Shown here piece by piece: positions 54,280-64,000 of a stretch of 64,000 bases of DNA. The DNA lies in NCBI RefSeq assembly GCF_021347895.1, contig NC_067136.1, positions 2,191,970-2,255,969 of the forward strand. The letters are read 5' to 3'. The DNA comes from Acanthochromis polyacanthus (lineage: Eukaryota > Chordata > Actinopteri > Pomacentridae). A model generated the notes under the pieces. That model was not told where the DNA came from. It worked only from the letters and a program-made list of their open reading frames with translations, and searched no databases. The translations under genes and the position numbers were made by a program. The stretch's first letter is position 1, and each line of letters begins with the position of its first letter.

Positions 54280-55907
54280 CAGTGCCTTGTGAAAGTATTC
54301 GGCCCCCTTGAACTTTTCAACCTTTCGCCACATTTCAGGCTTCAAACATAAAGATATAAAACTTTAATTTTTTGTCAAGAATCAACAACAATTGGGACAC
54401 AATCGTGAAGTGGAACGAAATTTATTGGATATTTTAAACTTTTTTAACAAATAAATACCTGAAAAGTGGGGTGTGCAATATTATTCGGCCCCTTTACTTT
54501 CAGTGCAGCAAACTCACTCCAAGTTCAGTGAGGATCTCTGAATGATCCAATGTTGTCCTAAATGACTGATGATGATAAATAGAATCCACCTGTGTGTAAT
54601 CAAGTCTCCGTATAAATGCACCTGCTCTGTGATAGTCTCAGGGTTCTGTTTAAAGTGCAGAGAGCATCATGAAGACCAAGGAACACACCAGGCAGGTCTG
54701 AGATACTGTTGTGGAGAAGTTTAAAGCTGGATTTGGATACAAAAAGATTTCCCAAGCTTTAAACATCTCAAGGAGTGCTGTGCAAGCAATCATATTGAAA
54801 TGGAAGGAGTATCAGACCACTGCAAATCTACCAAGACCCGGCCGTCCCTCTAAACTTTCACCTCCAACAAGGAGAAGACTGATCAGAGATGCAGCCAAGA
54901 GGCCCATGATCACTCTGGATGAACTGCAGAGATCTACAGCTGAGGTGGGAGAGTCTGTCCATAGGACAACAATCAGTCGTACACTGCACAAATCTGGCCT
55001 TTATGGAAGAGTGGCAAGAAGAAAGCCATTTCTCAAAGATATCCATAAAAAGTCTGGTTTGAAGTTTGCCACAAGCCACCTGGGAGACACACCAAACATG
55101 TGGAAGAAGGTGCTCTGGTCAGATGAAACCAGAATCCAACTTTTTGGCCACAATGCAAAACGATATGTTTGGCTTAAAAGCAGCACAGCTCATCACCCTG
55201 AACACACCATCCCCACTGTCAAACATGGTGGTGGCAGCCTCATGGTTTGGGCCTGCTTTTCTTCAGCAGGGACAGGGAAGATGGTTCAAATTGATGGGAA
55301 GATGAATGGAGCCAAATATAGGAGCATTCTGGAAGAAAACCTGTTGGAGTCTGCAAAAGACCTGAGACTGGGACGGAGATTTATCTTCCAACAGGACAAT
55401 GATCCAAAACATAAAGCCAAACCTACAATGGAATGGTTCACAAATAAACGTATCCAGGTGTTAGAATGGCCAAGTCAAAGTCCAGACCTGAATCCAATTC
55501 AGAATCTGTGGGCAGAGCTGAAGACTGCTGTTCACAAACGCTCTCCATCCAACCTCACTGAGCTCGAGCTGTTTTGCAAGGAAGAATGGGCAAGAATTTC
55601 AGTCTCTCAATGTGCAAAACTGATAGAGACATACCCCAAGAGACTTGCAGCTGTAATTGCAGCAAAAGGTGGCGCTACAAAGTATTAATGCAAGGGGGCC
55701 GAATAATATTGCACGCCCCACTTTTCAGGCTTTTATTTGTTAAAAAAGTTTAAAATATCCAATAAATTTCATTCCACTTCACGATTGTGTCCCACTTGTT
55801 GTTGATTCTTGACAAAAAATTTAAATTTTATATCTTTATGTTTGAAGCCTGAAATGTGGCGAAAGGTTGAAAAGTTCAAGGGGGCCGAATACTTTCACAA
55901 GGCACTG
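54280..55907 (+). mobile_element. Full-length Tc1 element with 200-bp inverted repeats
   Basis: TA at 54278-54279 and 55908-55909 flanks CAGTGCCTTG...CAAGGCACTG. Inverted repeats of about 210 bp at each end share the strings GGCCCCCTTGAAC and CACTTCACGATTGTG. The single transposase gene lies between them. It inserted into the L1 relic, so it is the youngest layer at this site. Transposase lesions make it non-autonomous, but its ends look usable in trans. Confidence 0.93.
54669..55688 (+). pseudogene. Tc1 transposase with one stop and catalytic Glu to Gln
   Basis: The ATG at 54669 gives MKTKEHTRQV, then TGA where the family has Arg, and a single open frame from there to 55688 (about 340 codons in all, the normal length). 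The paired helix-turn-helix domain (KISQALNISRSAVQAI, RTTISRTLHKSGLYG) and a nuclear-localisation-like RVARRKP are present. The catalytic Asp residues are in WSDETRI and FQQDNDPKHKA. The third catalytic residue, E in PDLNPIENLW, is Q here (PDLNPIQNLW). Either lesion alone should abolish activity. Confidence 0.92.
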
Positions 55908-56610
55908 TACAATGGTATAAAGTTCCCTTTGCCTCATTACATTTAACACATAAATCTGGGATGTTGCTGTTAAATTTATTTAATTTAACTGGTGTAATAC
56001 ATGTTCTCAACAACCATTTGTATTATAGCAATTTAAATCAGGTATTGATTGACTGAGTGTGGGCTTTGGTGCAAATCAGTTCCCAGTCCTCTGATGTTAA
56101 GTCCATCTTTAGATCTTCTTTCCACTCTTTTCGATTTTTTTTAACAGTTGTAGTTACCTTGATATCAGGCAGCAAATGGAAATTATGCCATACACAGGAC
56201 CTTTTCCTGATTGGCTCCTGCTGCAGATCTATCTATCTATCTATCTATTTATCTATTTATCTATCTAACTAGCTAGACAGCTAGATAGCTATCTATACAC
56301 TGCTAACTGTCAAAGCAACGAACAGCAGCAACAAAACCAACCTACTCTGCGGAAAATCATTCAAATAAACGACACTATGGGATCTCCTATCCCGGAACAC
56401 ACTCAATCCCGCCAAGTGATTCACAAAACAAACCGAACCAATCAGGTGATTCGAAGCAGTTGAGTGCTTCAAACGTCACTGAAGTGATTCAAACGTCACG
56501 AGTCACATGACCAAATCAAGCGTCGGCACAGTGGCTCGATACGATTGCTTCATGAGCTACCGCGCATGTGTTGAAGCCTCGGGTATCAGAGGACCATCAC
56601 TACCTGCAGT

Positions 56611-57023
56611 GTGTTTCCTAATCAGGGAAAGGACAAACGCTCTGCTTCAGTATGGGCATCAGATAGAGACACCAGAACCATCTCTTGTTGCACTGGACTA
56701 TTGCTTGCCAGATCACAGAAGCCGATCATCTCCAGGGGTCGGTGTGTTGTCGGTGGGTGCTGTACAGCCAAGGTAATTTTGTTTTTATTATTTGTAAATA
56801 CTCAGCACCCAGTGTGTATAAAAAAATATGGAACTAACATATTTCTGTCTTTGCAGTTGCCGCTGCTGCTTCGTTTTTATGTTATACAGTCACTGGTGTT
56901 TTAATTATTTTTGGTGTGGTTTTATTGGGGCTAGGTTTTACTCAGTGAGTTTAGTGGAGGCCTTCTCTTTTATATAACTTAGTTTGCTGTATATTTCAGC
57001 TTTGTTGTATATATATATATATA
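56611..57023. other. Right flank of hAT element 2, unassigned
   Basis: The 51650-51805 flank and this one were contiguous before the hAT inserted. A frame over 56507-56776 reads IRERTNALLQYGHQIETPEP without a known domain. There is an AT-dinucleotide run at 57008-57022. Nothing else was identified. Confidence 0.3.
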
Positions 57024-57320
57024 CAGGGCCGTGCAGAGACCTTTGGAGGGGCAGGTGCTCAAAGTTCAAAGGGGGCACATGGAGCACGAATTTGAAACAC
57101 CATAAACACCACACAGAAACATACCTACAATATACCTGGGTGAATTGTAGCAGCAGATATTCTTAAAGAATGAAACATAAAATCACAACATACGTCACAC
57201 CTGTGTCATTCTTACCTTTTGTGCTCTTTGTGATCCAGCTGGTGAGTGATCCACTGCCTTTCGCAGCCTCACGCAGCTCCTTTTGTTTTTCTTTCGATCT
57301 CCTCTCCTTACGAGGCATCT
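57024..57320 (-). mobile_element. hAT-type fragment with CAGGGCCG end and a transposase first exon
   Basis: CAGGGCCGTGCAGAGACC at 57024 is a hAT-like terminus. On the minus strand an exon 57318-57216 reads MPRKERRSKEKQKELREAA then SLTSWITKSTK and reaches a donor (AAAG|GTAAGAATG). A basic N-terminal exon like this precedes the zinc-finger part of several fish hAT transposases. The rest of the gene is deleted. The opposite terminus is not certain (perhaps near 58680). Confidence 0.5.
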
Positions 57321-57355
57321 CTGCAAATTGAAATATGATTGATAAACCACAATCT

Positions 57356-57356
<1 letters not shown>

Positions 57357-57411
<55 letters not shown>
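57357..57411. repeat. (CA)n microsatellite
   Basis: Pure CA dinucleotide run, about 27 units. Confidence 0.97.
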
Positions 57412-57414
<3 letters not shown>

Positions 57415-57687
57415 TTGTACTTCTATCTTAGTGAGGACATCCATAGGCGTAATGCATTTCCTAGAGCCTTACCCTAACCTTAACCATCACAACTGATTGC
57501 CTAAACTTAATCCTTACTCTAACCCTAACCAAACCTCAATTCATACCTGTTCTCTAAAAACAAGTCTTCACCCTCAAACATGGCTGTTTCAAAGTGAGGA
57601 CCGGCCAAAATGTCCTCACTTTGTAAAAATGTCCTCACTTTGATAGTTAAATGCAGAAAATGGTACTCACCATGTAGCAAGTACAAG

Positions 57688-57803
<116 letters not shown>

Positions 57804-58032
57804 GACATTTCATACCTTTTCAAGACATACACTGTATGACCACAGATTTACTCCATGGTGTTGATTCATAATCTGCCCTTTATTATTCATAGTGCTAATA
57901 ATAAAGCATAAAAAATTATTTAATGATGTAGAAATCATGTATTTAAACTGATTTGTGCTTTTATTGAATTTGACTATCCACTTTGCGCAAGACAGCAAGG
58001 TTATAAAAGCTATATATTTTATATTTATGGAT

Positions 58033-58035
<3 letters not shown>

Positions 58036-58071
<36 letters not shown>

Positions 58072-58073
58072 TT

Positions 58074-58126
<53 letters not shown>
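58036..58126. repeat. (TA)n / (TG)n / (TA)n / (CA)n compound microsatellite
   Basis: ATAT runs at 58036-58068 and 58087-58114 separated by GTGTGTGTGT and followed by CACACACACA. The GT and CA parts are complementary, so the block can fold into a cruciform. Confidence 0.9.
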
Positions 58127-58127
<1 letters not shown>

Positions 58128-58877
58128 GACATTCATATACAAATGTTCTAAACAAATACTGATATGTTGAAATGAGAGGTTGAGAAAATCACAATTCAAA
58201 TTCTTCTAATTCTAATTGTTACTGTTGCTGTATTTATATTTCAATACAATCATTTCCAGTCCAAAATTAAGTGAATATACATGTACATGGCATAGTTTCA
58301 GTGTAATAATATAACCTCTGCCTCATTGCCTCTACAAACACAGGAAACACACTGCAGCTCACTGACAGTAAAATAATACATCTCTCTGATGCACTTTACC
58401 CATGACAAAAGAAACGTACAGAAACAAAAAGAAGTCTGGCACACTTTATCCTCTCAGCACGCTGTGTGGTTAACTCGCGATGTTTAACTAACTATAACTG
58501 ATGAGAGGTGTGTTAGAGTCAGAAACACACACAGGATGCTCACTTTACTTCGTCAGTCATCCTGCAAGAAAACACCGTGCACAAACGAGTACCGCTGCAA
58601 AACATACTCGCCGGACCATCAGTTGTCCTTTCTTGAGTCTTCCCTTTCAAGATTAGCAGCACCAGACCAGACCTGTTTACCCCTCCAGACACCAATGTGT
58701 AGCCTTTAAGTCAAAATGTGTAATCTTGAGAAGGGAATGTGTAATAACGTGTAATGTATCGCTGACCAATTTCTTCACAAACCACCCAATACCTACCATT
58801 TTCAAACATAAAAGGAATCGGACATTCAAATCACATAACTTGAATGCAGGTGAAGTAAAGTTTGAAAAATGTTTAAA
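58127..58877. other. Unassigned
   Basis: No exon or RNA gene seen. 58640-58690 (CCAGACCAGACCTGTTTACCCCTCCAGACA) may be the other end of the hAT-type fragment at 57024, because its reverse complement shares the GGAGGGG word with it. This is weak. Confidence 0.3.
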
Positions 58878-59403
58878 GCTGCATCGGCCCGAATACGGGC
58901 TGCTGAAGTTTATCTGCATAAGCATTTTTAGCTGCAAATGCGATGATACAAACACTATACACCCATGAAAAACTTAGATTCTCATGAATCCGCCGGTATA
59001 AACCACTTTCAGATGTGATTACCACAGCGGGTGATATAAACACATTTCTCCAACAAACAACAAAACATTTAAAGGGCAGAACTCACATTTGGACGCTCTA
59101 TTACTGGTCAAAGATGAAAATAATCCACAAAAACCGGCCAGAATCCAAGCTTTGGCATCCAGGAAACGCTATCAAGTATAATATTATTTCAAAACATGTC
59201 TTGAAATAAGTAAATAATCCACAAATAGCTCTGCTCCGTGCGCGCGCACGCGGCGCATGATGGCGCTGCGCGTTTCATATTCACTGTATTTCTGTCCATA
59301 TTTTTATGAAGCGAGTCAAAATGGCGGCTGAACTGTATCATTTTGGTTTACGCCGCATTTCAACCAATCAAGTGACTCTGGCTTGCCTCCGAGGCCTAAA
59401 AAC
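58878..59403 (-). repeat. Repeat X, part B, inverted
   Basis: Reverse complement of about 45384-45905: shared CATGAATCCGCCGGTATAAA, CAAAACATGTCTTG and CACTTGATTGG-type strings, roughly 80-85% alike. It stops at GAGGCCTAAA, exactly where P-like copy B begins. Confidence 0.75.
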
Positions 59404-60498
59404 CATAGACATATATAGGTAGACGCCTCATAGGCTGTCGAGAGACGTGCCTGCAGCGCCGCCATCTTGGACCGGGGCCAGCCGAGGCAGCGGTGTATAG
59501 AAGTCTATGGAGGAGAGAGGTACTGCTGAATCTAAAAGTGGAATTATTCGCCGAATTATGAACCGATTGCCAAACTGTTTGATTTTTAGAAACGTCACAC
59601 GTGTAGCTACTACACAAGGTGCTCGGATATTTTTTTTACAAAGCTGGTTTTGCCACTCAACACTTAGATGCCGGACTTCTGTTCAGCCTATGGATGCTCT
59701 AATGAGCGCTGTAAGGGAACAAGAGCATGTGGGATTACTTTTCACATGTAAGATGTATGTAAGGAATAATATATTGTTAGCAGGTTGTAATAGCTAGAGT
59801 GAAATAAACGCCGTGAAGACGGATAGAACCCCTTAGCTCCGTGTCTGGCTTCTACCCATGATCTAACAGCTCTCTGCATCATCCTGTGTATTACACAGCT
59901 GATTACCGGTGAAATAACTGATCTGAGACAATTTTTTGTTTAAAATTCGATGTTATGAATCTAGTTCCTAGCAACTTACTGCAGTAATTGGTGGGTTAGA
60001 ATACAGCATCTGATTGATCTAATAGCCCTGATTCATGATGGAACTATTTTTTCTCACATGTTTAAGCTTTCCCAAAGAACGTGATTTATACACGTGATAT
60101 AATAGTAATAATAACAGTAATAATAATGATAAAAACAATAGTAATAATAGTAATAATTGATATAATATTAAGAGTAGTAATAATAATTAGTATTATTAAC
60201 AGTAGTAATAATAGCAGTATCTATCTATATATCTATGGCAAAACCAGCATTGTAAAAAAAATATCCGAGCACCTTGTGTAGTAGCTACACGTGTGACGTT
60301 TCTAAAAATCAAACAGTTTGGCAATCGGTTCAAAATTTGGCGAATAATTCCACTTTTAGATTCAGCAGTACCTCTCTCCTCCATAGACTTCTATACACCG
60401 CTGCCTCGGCTGGCCCCGGTCCAAGATGGCGGCGCTGCAGGCACATCGCTCGAGTGGGCAGCCGCAGTCAATGAGGCGTCTACGTATATATGTCTGTG
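59404..60498 (+). mobile_element. P-like (THAP) DNA element, copy B, both ends present
   Basis: The ends CATAGACATATATA and TATATATGTCTGTG belong to inverted repeats of about 245 bp (59404-59650 and about 60235-60498) that contain CCGCCATCTTGGACCGG. A THAP exon follows the left repeat. The interior is only about 590 bp, so nearly the whole transposase is deleted. P-like elements with a THAP finger are known in fish. Confidence 0.82.
59668..59747 (+). pseudogene. THAP-domain first exon of P-like copy B
   Basis: The ATG at 59668 gives MPDFCSAYGCSNERCKGTRA, then GITFH to the donor AT|GTAAGATG. This is the start of a C2CH THAP finger (first Cys pair CSAYGC). The remaining zinc ligands and the transposase core would be in later exons, which are absent. 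It cannot make a functional protein but identifies the family. Confidence 0.75.
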
Positions 60499-60688
60499 GA
60501 GAGCGAGATGTGAAAAGTCACACAACCCTGCTAGCAGAGGCTGTATTTATATTGTGCTATTCAGCAGGCTCATTGGCCACCAGGCCTGTCAGTCAAAAGC
60601 TTTCTCCGACGTGATTTGCTCAGAATTTACTGACGAAATTGAGGTAGGTTCAGATCTGTCAGTCTCGGCGACGGTTGGCTGTTTTTAG
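60499..60688 (+). repeat. Repeat X, part A, direct orientation
   Basis: It matches about 45205-45384 (GTGAAAAGTCACACAACCC, CGACGTGATTTGCTCAGAA, GGTTGGCTGTTT). Part B at this locus is in the opposite orientation. Copy B and copy C of the P-like element flank it. Confidence 0.8.
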
Positions 60689-61060
60689 CATAGACATATA
60701 TACGTAGACGCCTCATTGACTGCGGCTGCCCACTCGAGCGATGTGCCTGCAGCGCCGCCATCTTGGACCGGGGCCAGCCGAGGCAGCGGTGCATAGACAT
60801 CTATGGAGGAGAGAGGTACTGCTGAATGTAAAAGTGGAATTATTCGCCGAATTTTGAACCGATTGCCAAACTGTTTGATTTTTAGAAACGTCACACGTGT
60901 AGCTACTATACAAGGTGCTCGGATATTTTTTTACAATGCTGGTTTTGCCATAGATATATAGATAGATACTGCTATTATTACTACTGTTAATAATAATAAT
61001 TATTATTACTACTCTTAATATTATATCAATTATTACTATTATTACTATTATTTTTATCAT
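60689..61060 (-). mobile_element. P-like element copy C, half element in inverted orientation
   Basis: It is the reverse complement of 60127-60498, that is, the right half of copy B, with only a few differences. It begins CATAGACATATATACG and runs through the whole inverted repeat into the TAA/TAG-rich interior, stopping at TTTTTATCAT. Together with copy B it forms a palindrome-like pair around the 190-bp X part A. Confidence 0.82.
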
Positions 61061-61404
61061 ATATAAATGGAGCAGCATTTTGAACGTACAGGTGTTTAAA
61101 TCTGATGTGAAATGCAAAGAGAGGAGGGAGGGCAAAAGGAGAAAACAATCGCTGTGGTAAGTGCTGGTGCAGCAAGAGGTCATTAATAAACATGTAGTGA
61201 CCAGTGATGAAGCTGTAAACTGTCTTGTCACTGCAACCACTGCTGTGTAAATGTAAACACAGCAGTTAGCTTCATTGCTGCTCAGTAGATCAAAATATAT
61301 GTGCACGTGTGTGTTAGCAACATATTGTGACTTTTACTAAATAATTGATATATTCTATTTTCATGTTATCAGGATGATGAGGATGTTTTTGCAGTCGTAT
61401 CGAC

Positions 61405-62084
61405 CAGTGTTGCCAACTTGGTGACTTTGTCGCTAGATTTAGCCACTTTTCAGAACCCTTTAGCGCTTTTTTTTTAAAGCGACTCGCATCATATCCAGCA
61501 ACTTTTTGGACAGACCTTAACTACTTTTCTTGAAGGGAGTCGCCAGTATTTCTCAGTGAATGAGTGTTAATGTAGCTCTATGGGTGGACTGTTTGGTGGG
61601 TGGGACAGAGCAGCAGCAACACGTTCAGTGGACCAATCAGCAGCCACACAGACGGGGATGAACTGTGAATGTGCATGCCTAAAGACCAATCACTGATCCC
61701 CATCGTTTTTATTCTAAATGATTTAACTATTTGAGTTTGATTTTGTTTTGTCAAAATAGACAGAGTTAACAATAGTGAATTTATTCCAGTGCATGATCAT
61801 CTCTCTGTTCATGATACTGCAGTTACAGTCGATGCAACAGCCTGTATAAACAGTTTTTAATATTAAGAGGCAGATTTGGATGCACATTGAGGAGCCTCTT
61901 AAAATAAACGCTGGTCAGTCAGTTTAGTTTAACTTAATTTAAAATATTTTTTTTTATTTTCTATATATGTAATAAAGTCATGCCATCATATATATGCAAA
62001 TTAGCACGTGACGTTATCTAGCAACATCCAGGACTTTTCCTGCAGGCTTTAGCTACTTCCCACTGAAAATAGTTGGCAACACTG
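61405..62084. mobile_element. hAT MITE with CAGTGTTGCCAAC ends
   Basis: CAGTGTTGCCAACTT at 61405 and AGTTGGCAACACTG ending at 62084 are inverted ends. The 8-bp flanks GTATCGAC and TTCTCGAC match at six positions, consistent with a mutated hAT target duplication. It is 680 bp without transposase; this terminal string is common in fish genomes. Confidence 0.82.
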
Positions 62085-62237
62085 TTCTCGACTTTGTTAT
62101 AGACAAATTTGAATGCCGTCAGAACTATCTATAAAATTAGTGGTATTGTGGCATCCCTAGTTGCAACACAATAGCCTATAACTATTAATTAAAGTGTGTT
62201 TTCTAAAGAAACTACCAACACAAGCAACAAAAATAAC

Positions 62238-63069
62238 CTTTGGTTTGCTTCCATCATGTGTTGTGGTACAAGGTGTGATCCTTCCAACTGCCATGTGCCA
62301 GATGTCCTCATCCTGGAGGAAGGCTTCTTTTTTCCCATCAACTCCTTGTAGTTGTCTGTAACCACAACCATACACAAACTGTCCAAACCATGTTTTTTTA
62401 CTCTTTTGCTCAATATTTTAGATATTTTGTATGTCTCGTGAACTACACCACAGTCAATCTAATATTATACACAACAAGTCACTTTAAGTCTTTTTATAAA
62501 CATAGTTACATAAAATTAAATTACATACAAGGTTAACATTAACATTCATTAGCATGAGCCACGGGCAAATTCTTTATCAAATCATCACTAACAGTAGTGG
62601 CTGGCAAGTGCTAGCATAACTAATTTTTGCTAAACATTCTCCACACAGCACGCTCACAAATGTTCACACAAAATCTCATCTGAAGTTGCACTAAGTTAGC
62701 ACCATTTACACTAGCATTAGCTGCCGTCTGCCGCTAACAGCTAGCTAGCTAGTTAGCTAGTGCAGCTTGTGAATGATAAGTTTGCCTATTATCTTAGTCA
62801 TTAGTAGAAAGAATATTTATTCCGAAGATATTTCACACCATGCACGAGCAATACAAACCTCCGAGTAAGAGCAGTTTTGCGGCCGCCTTGTTTTTAGGTG
62901 CTTTCCTGGTGCCCCAGCACACTTGTATCCATCCTTCTTCACTGGAGAGGTCCGGCCGTTTTAATACCTGAACGAGCTGCTGTCTGTACTGAGGTGTCAC
63001 AATGTCAGTACTTTCGACGTGAATTGTGTTGTCCCTAAAATAAAACATCCCGAACTTGAACTGCGCCAT
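62238..63069 (-). CDS. Unrecognised spliced gene, first two exons
   Basis: Exon 1 (63069-62859) starts MAQFKFGMFYFRDNTIHVE and continues VTPQYRQQLVQVLKRPDLS, EEGWIQVCWGTRKAPKNKAAA and KLLLLG, ending in phase 1 at a GT donor. Exon 2 (62355-62238) starts at a TTACAG acceptor in the same phase and reads DNYKELMGKKKPSSRMRTSG then HLVPQHMMEANQR before a GT donor. The two exons join without a stop, and the ATG stands in a good context (TTACAATGG). I do not recognise the domain. The C-terminal part of exon 1 and exon 2 are basic, which suggests nucleic-acid contact. It could be a host gene or the N-terminus of a transposon protein; later exons are not found below 62238. Confidence 0.5.
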
Positions 63070-63302
63070 TGTAACTCAACTGCAACAACGCTTCCCTCAG
63101 CATCTACATTCAAGCAGGTTGCATTCGGGGGTAACCAATCAGCGGCAGCACAGCGCCACGAGCACTTCAGGGTCAATTTGAAAAATGTCCACCACAGGCA
63201 AATTTTCAATTTTGACATTGAAAATTGTCTGTCAGACGCAGACTCTACGTTCTTGCAAAAAAAAACAAAACAAAAAAAAAGTAATTACATTTTAAAAAAA
63301 AG

Positions 63303-64000
63303 TCTGTGTGTCCATCTTCGGACACACCTTGCGGCAAGTGTTAGGAACTGGGGCCCTTTGTGGGCCACATCAACTTTTTCCTTCGAGTCATTTAATGGCA
63401 CTTTGTTACAGTACTTCCATGGGACAACACGTTCCAGAGCAAATAGTTAAAAGATTTCTTTGCTGGAGGAGTCTAACACAAAAAGCCGAAAAGTACATGG
63501 TAGATGCTAATGAAGGCGTGAAATGCATTTTTTCACATCTCCTAAACAGCAATGTATGAAGTTCTAATTCATCTAGCCTGGATGAAAATGTCAGGGTTTT
63601 TGGTAATCCCTGTCATCACAAACTGTCAGCATTAGAAAAACTTGCTATCAAAGACTTGCTAAGTGTTATAATCGAACACTGTTTGTTATCACCGTTTCAT
63701 TGTAAAAGGCGTACTGTATCATTCCAGCAGTAACAGAAGTCTAAAAAAAGGATCAACTCAACAGTGGAGTTACAGGATGGAAAATTATGTAGAATTCTTT
63801 GCATGTCAGTATTCAGAGCAGGCGATTTGTCATTGCACTGTATATTGGTAAAGGAGCTTGTGAAGACTGATGGACAGCTCTGCAAAGATAGTCAACTGAA
63901 CATTGCTTCCACTTTTATATCTGAGGTGTCAGAATCTAAGAATGTTTATGCGGTGCCCACTGACCTGTTCCACAGGAAATGTGTTTTGATCCAATCAAGA
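63303..64000 (+). pseudogene. DUF4218-like fragment of a DNA transposon protein
   Basis: Reading across one frame change: VHLRTHLAASVRNWGPLWA, STFSFESFNGTLLQYFHGTT, then VPEQIVKRFL and KYMVDANEGVKCIFSHLLNS. The WGPLW..S.F.FE..NG.L....HGT pattern is the DUF4218 region that accompanies Tnp2-type transposases (CACTA-like) and related fish element proteins. After about 63560 a decayed frame continues (FGNPCHHKLSALEKLAIKDL) to the window edge. At least one frameshift (near 63430) and stops are present. The transposase core is not in view. Confidence 0.6.

Larger units (their letters stand above)
53603..56225 (-). mobile_element. L1-clade LINE 3' relic, minus strand
   Basis: On the minus strand, 56200-55910 and then 54277-53900 read as the C-terminal part of an L1 ORF2: LNCYNTNGC, VLHQLN, a Cys cluster as YVLNVMRQRELYTI in a shifted frame (the C.KC.E..GTLYH pattern), then CGIAQRLKKF. 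A T run at 53604-53611 would be the remnant poly(A). It is 5'-truncated and interrupted by the Tc1 element. Confidence 0.6.
51806..56602. mobile_element. hAT element 2 with nested insertions
   Basis: The ends TAGTGATGG...GAGGCTT (51806) and the inverted AAGCCTC...CCATCACTA (to 56602) are flanked by a perfect 8-bp duplication CCTGCAGT (51798-51805 and 56603-56610). Inside are a TIR element (51829-53115), an L1 relic (53603-56225) and a Tc1 (54280-55907). No hAT transposase is left, so it is a non-autonomous or gutted copy. A (TATC)n run lies at 56227-56275. Confidence 0.82.

Overview
The window is animal DNA from a ray-finned, almost certainly teleost, fish. Genes are split by GT..AG introns. 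The host genes include a two-C-type-lectin-domain protein of the kind that is amplified in fish. Everything else is the usual teleost transposon mix: L1, L2 and RTE LINEs, many Tc1 elements, hAT, Kolobok/T2-type, P-like THAP elements, a Ty3/gypsy element, and a large integrase element with long inverted ends. I see no bacterial gene organisation, CRISPR array, tRNA or rRNA.

Layout, left half. 1-4790 is an L1-clade LINE on the minus strand (ORF1 open, ORF2 broken). 4890-7010 holds two Tc1 relics. 7526-8211 carries the last three exons of a lamin-tail-domain gene. 8533-9395 is a TTAA-flanked Kolobok/T2-like element. 9476-11824 is the 3' half of a Ty3/gypsy element. 12114-20053 is a hAT element with a clean 8-bp target duplication, into which an RTE LINE (12168-15563), an LTR-like block (16471-18293) and a Tc1 (18294-19871) were inserted. 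20360-20726 is a folded-back mariner scrap. It abuts 20727-22115, a partial segmental copy of the 3' end of the lectin gene at 49 kb.

Middle. 22341-35809 is the most unusual object: a 13.5-kb element with about 457-bp terminal inverted repeats. It carries two genes facing inward, a spliced DDE-type integrase on the plus strand and a spliced HECT-type ubiquitin-ligase-like gene on the minus strand. Both are damaged. A 6.5-kb L1 with an uninterrupted 1239-codon ORF2 sits in an intron of the integrase gene.

Right half. 37038-39313 is a P-like THAP element with a 100-bp tandem repeat and a nested MITE. 39.3-44.5 kb is mostly unassigned. 44500-46725 is an L2 LINE split by repeat X. 47208-49905 is the complete six-exon lectin gene, which has a signal peptide and ends in KDEL. 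50976-51640 is an AT-rich foldback repeat. 51806-56602 is a second hAT with its target duplication, again loaded with nested insertions. 57-58.2 kb is rich in microsatellites. 58878-61060 holds rearranged P-like and X repeats. 61405-62084 is a hAT MITE. 62238-63069 is the start of an unrecognised spliced gene on the minus strand. 63303-64000 is a fragment of a DUF4218-like transposon protein.

Only the lectin gene can be called complete. The lamin-tail gene and the minus-strand gene near 63 kb run out of view or into unresolved sequence. The rest is a stratified record of transposition, and its relative age order can be read from nesting and target-site duplications.
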